From NCBI GenBank assembly GCA_015680685.1, contig MNCI01034026.1, positions 618,905-682,904 of the forward strand: a stretch of 64,000 bases of DNA, written 5' to 3'. This document shows, piece by piece, positions 63,558-64,000 of the stretch. The notes beneath the pieces were generated by a model. That model did not search any database. It saw nothing but the letters and a program-made list of their open reading frames with translations, and was not told where the DNA came from. The stretch comes from Gnetum montanum. Lineage: Eukaryota > Streptophyta > Gnetopsida > Gnetales > Gnetaceae. A program made the translations under genes and the position numbers. Each line of letters begins with the position of its first letter. The first letter of the stretch is position 1.

Positions 63558-64000
63558 TGCGACCAAAAAAATTGATCATTGGAATAAAGATTGATGGATT
63601 CGGTGCATAGAAATCCTTAAGCCACGAATCCCTAGGGCCTCCATGAAAAATGGGATTTGGGGCAGTTGGCTGGTCCAGTAGAGCAACTAGGGATGTACAA
63701 AGCGCAAAGTGTGGTAATAAGTAAAATAAAATGCTAAAACTAATAATAGATTTGAATAATGTATAGAAAATAAACAAATATATCTTGCACACAAAATCCA
63801 AAACTTAAAAATTTATTGAGAAGACATAAAGAATAAGTTAGAGAAATGTGTACAAATGGTGCTTGAATGGGTAGAAGGTGGTTTACTTGGATGGGGGTCT
63901 AGGTCCTATTGAAGTTAATGTAGTCAAGTCCACAATCTAGATGTCCTACCACTCTCAATGCTATTAAAGCTTCAATGTTGTAGTCTCAGATCTATGATGT
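63558..64000. other. Unknown sequence interrupting element E
   Basis: Starts near TGTTGCGACC. It may be another element inserted into the LTR, running past the window, or a deletion junction. No gene seen. Confidence 0.4.

Overview
This looks like nuclear DNA of a seed plant: AT-rich, retrotransposon-dense, with only two intact host genes. The high load of old, stop-riddled Ty3/gypsy elements and the low gene density suggest a large genome, perhaps a gymnosperm. That is an inference; nothing here fixes the species. No rRNA, tRNA, CRISPR or bacterial-type operon was seen.

Layout. 1-5537: decayed DNA with a degenerate short repeat (1-430) and an old gypsy RNase H/integrase remnant (1870-3540). 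5538-11540 (element A, +): a gag-only LTR element whose 3' LTR is cut off at a single N (11541). 11542-about 18450 (element B, +): gag, protease and a late extra ORF, with most of pol missing. 20480-30503 (element C, -): a structurally complete 10-kb gypsy element with both LTRs, PBS, PPT and a perfect 5-bp target duplication. 30504-34400: decayed DNA. About 34400-36130 (-): a 5'-truncated LINE. 36980-40727 (+): SQD1, two coding exons. 41792-47318 (element D): a copia-type LTR element with a Met-tRNA-like PBS, 5-bp target duplication and no recognisable protein. 49152-50000 (-): a peroxisomal enoyl-CoA delta-isomerase in one exon. 51022-63557 (element E, +): a 12.5-kb gypsy element with gag-pol and an extra ORF after pol, its 3' LTR interrupted.

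The two host genes lie tail to tail with element D between them. SQD1 is a chloroplast enzyme of sulfolipid synthesis. The isomerase ends in SKL and should act in beta-oxidation of unsaturated fatty acids. They do not share a pathway.

The most interesting material is in the non-coding parts of gypsy elements A, B, C and E. They share (i) a polypurine-tract-like motif at the end of the coding region and again at the 3' LTR, with a third copy in A; (ii) two conserved non-coding blocks between pol and the 3' LTR, one predicting two small hairpins; (iii) a stem-loop just upstream of the LTR poly(A) signal whose stem sequence differs between families while pairing is kept; and (iv) arrays of short palindromes just upstream of the LTR TATA box. 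Element A, with gag but no pol, keeps all of these, as expected of a non-autonomous element mobilised by a relative such as C. All structural and homology statements come from reading by eye; no alignment or folding program was run.
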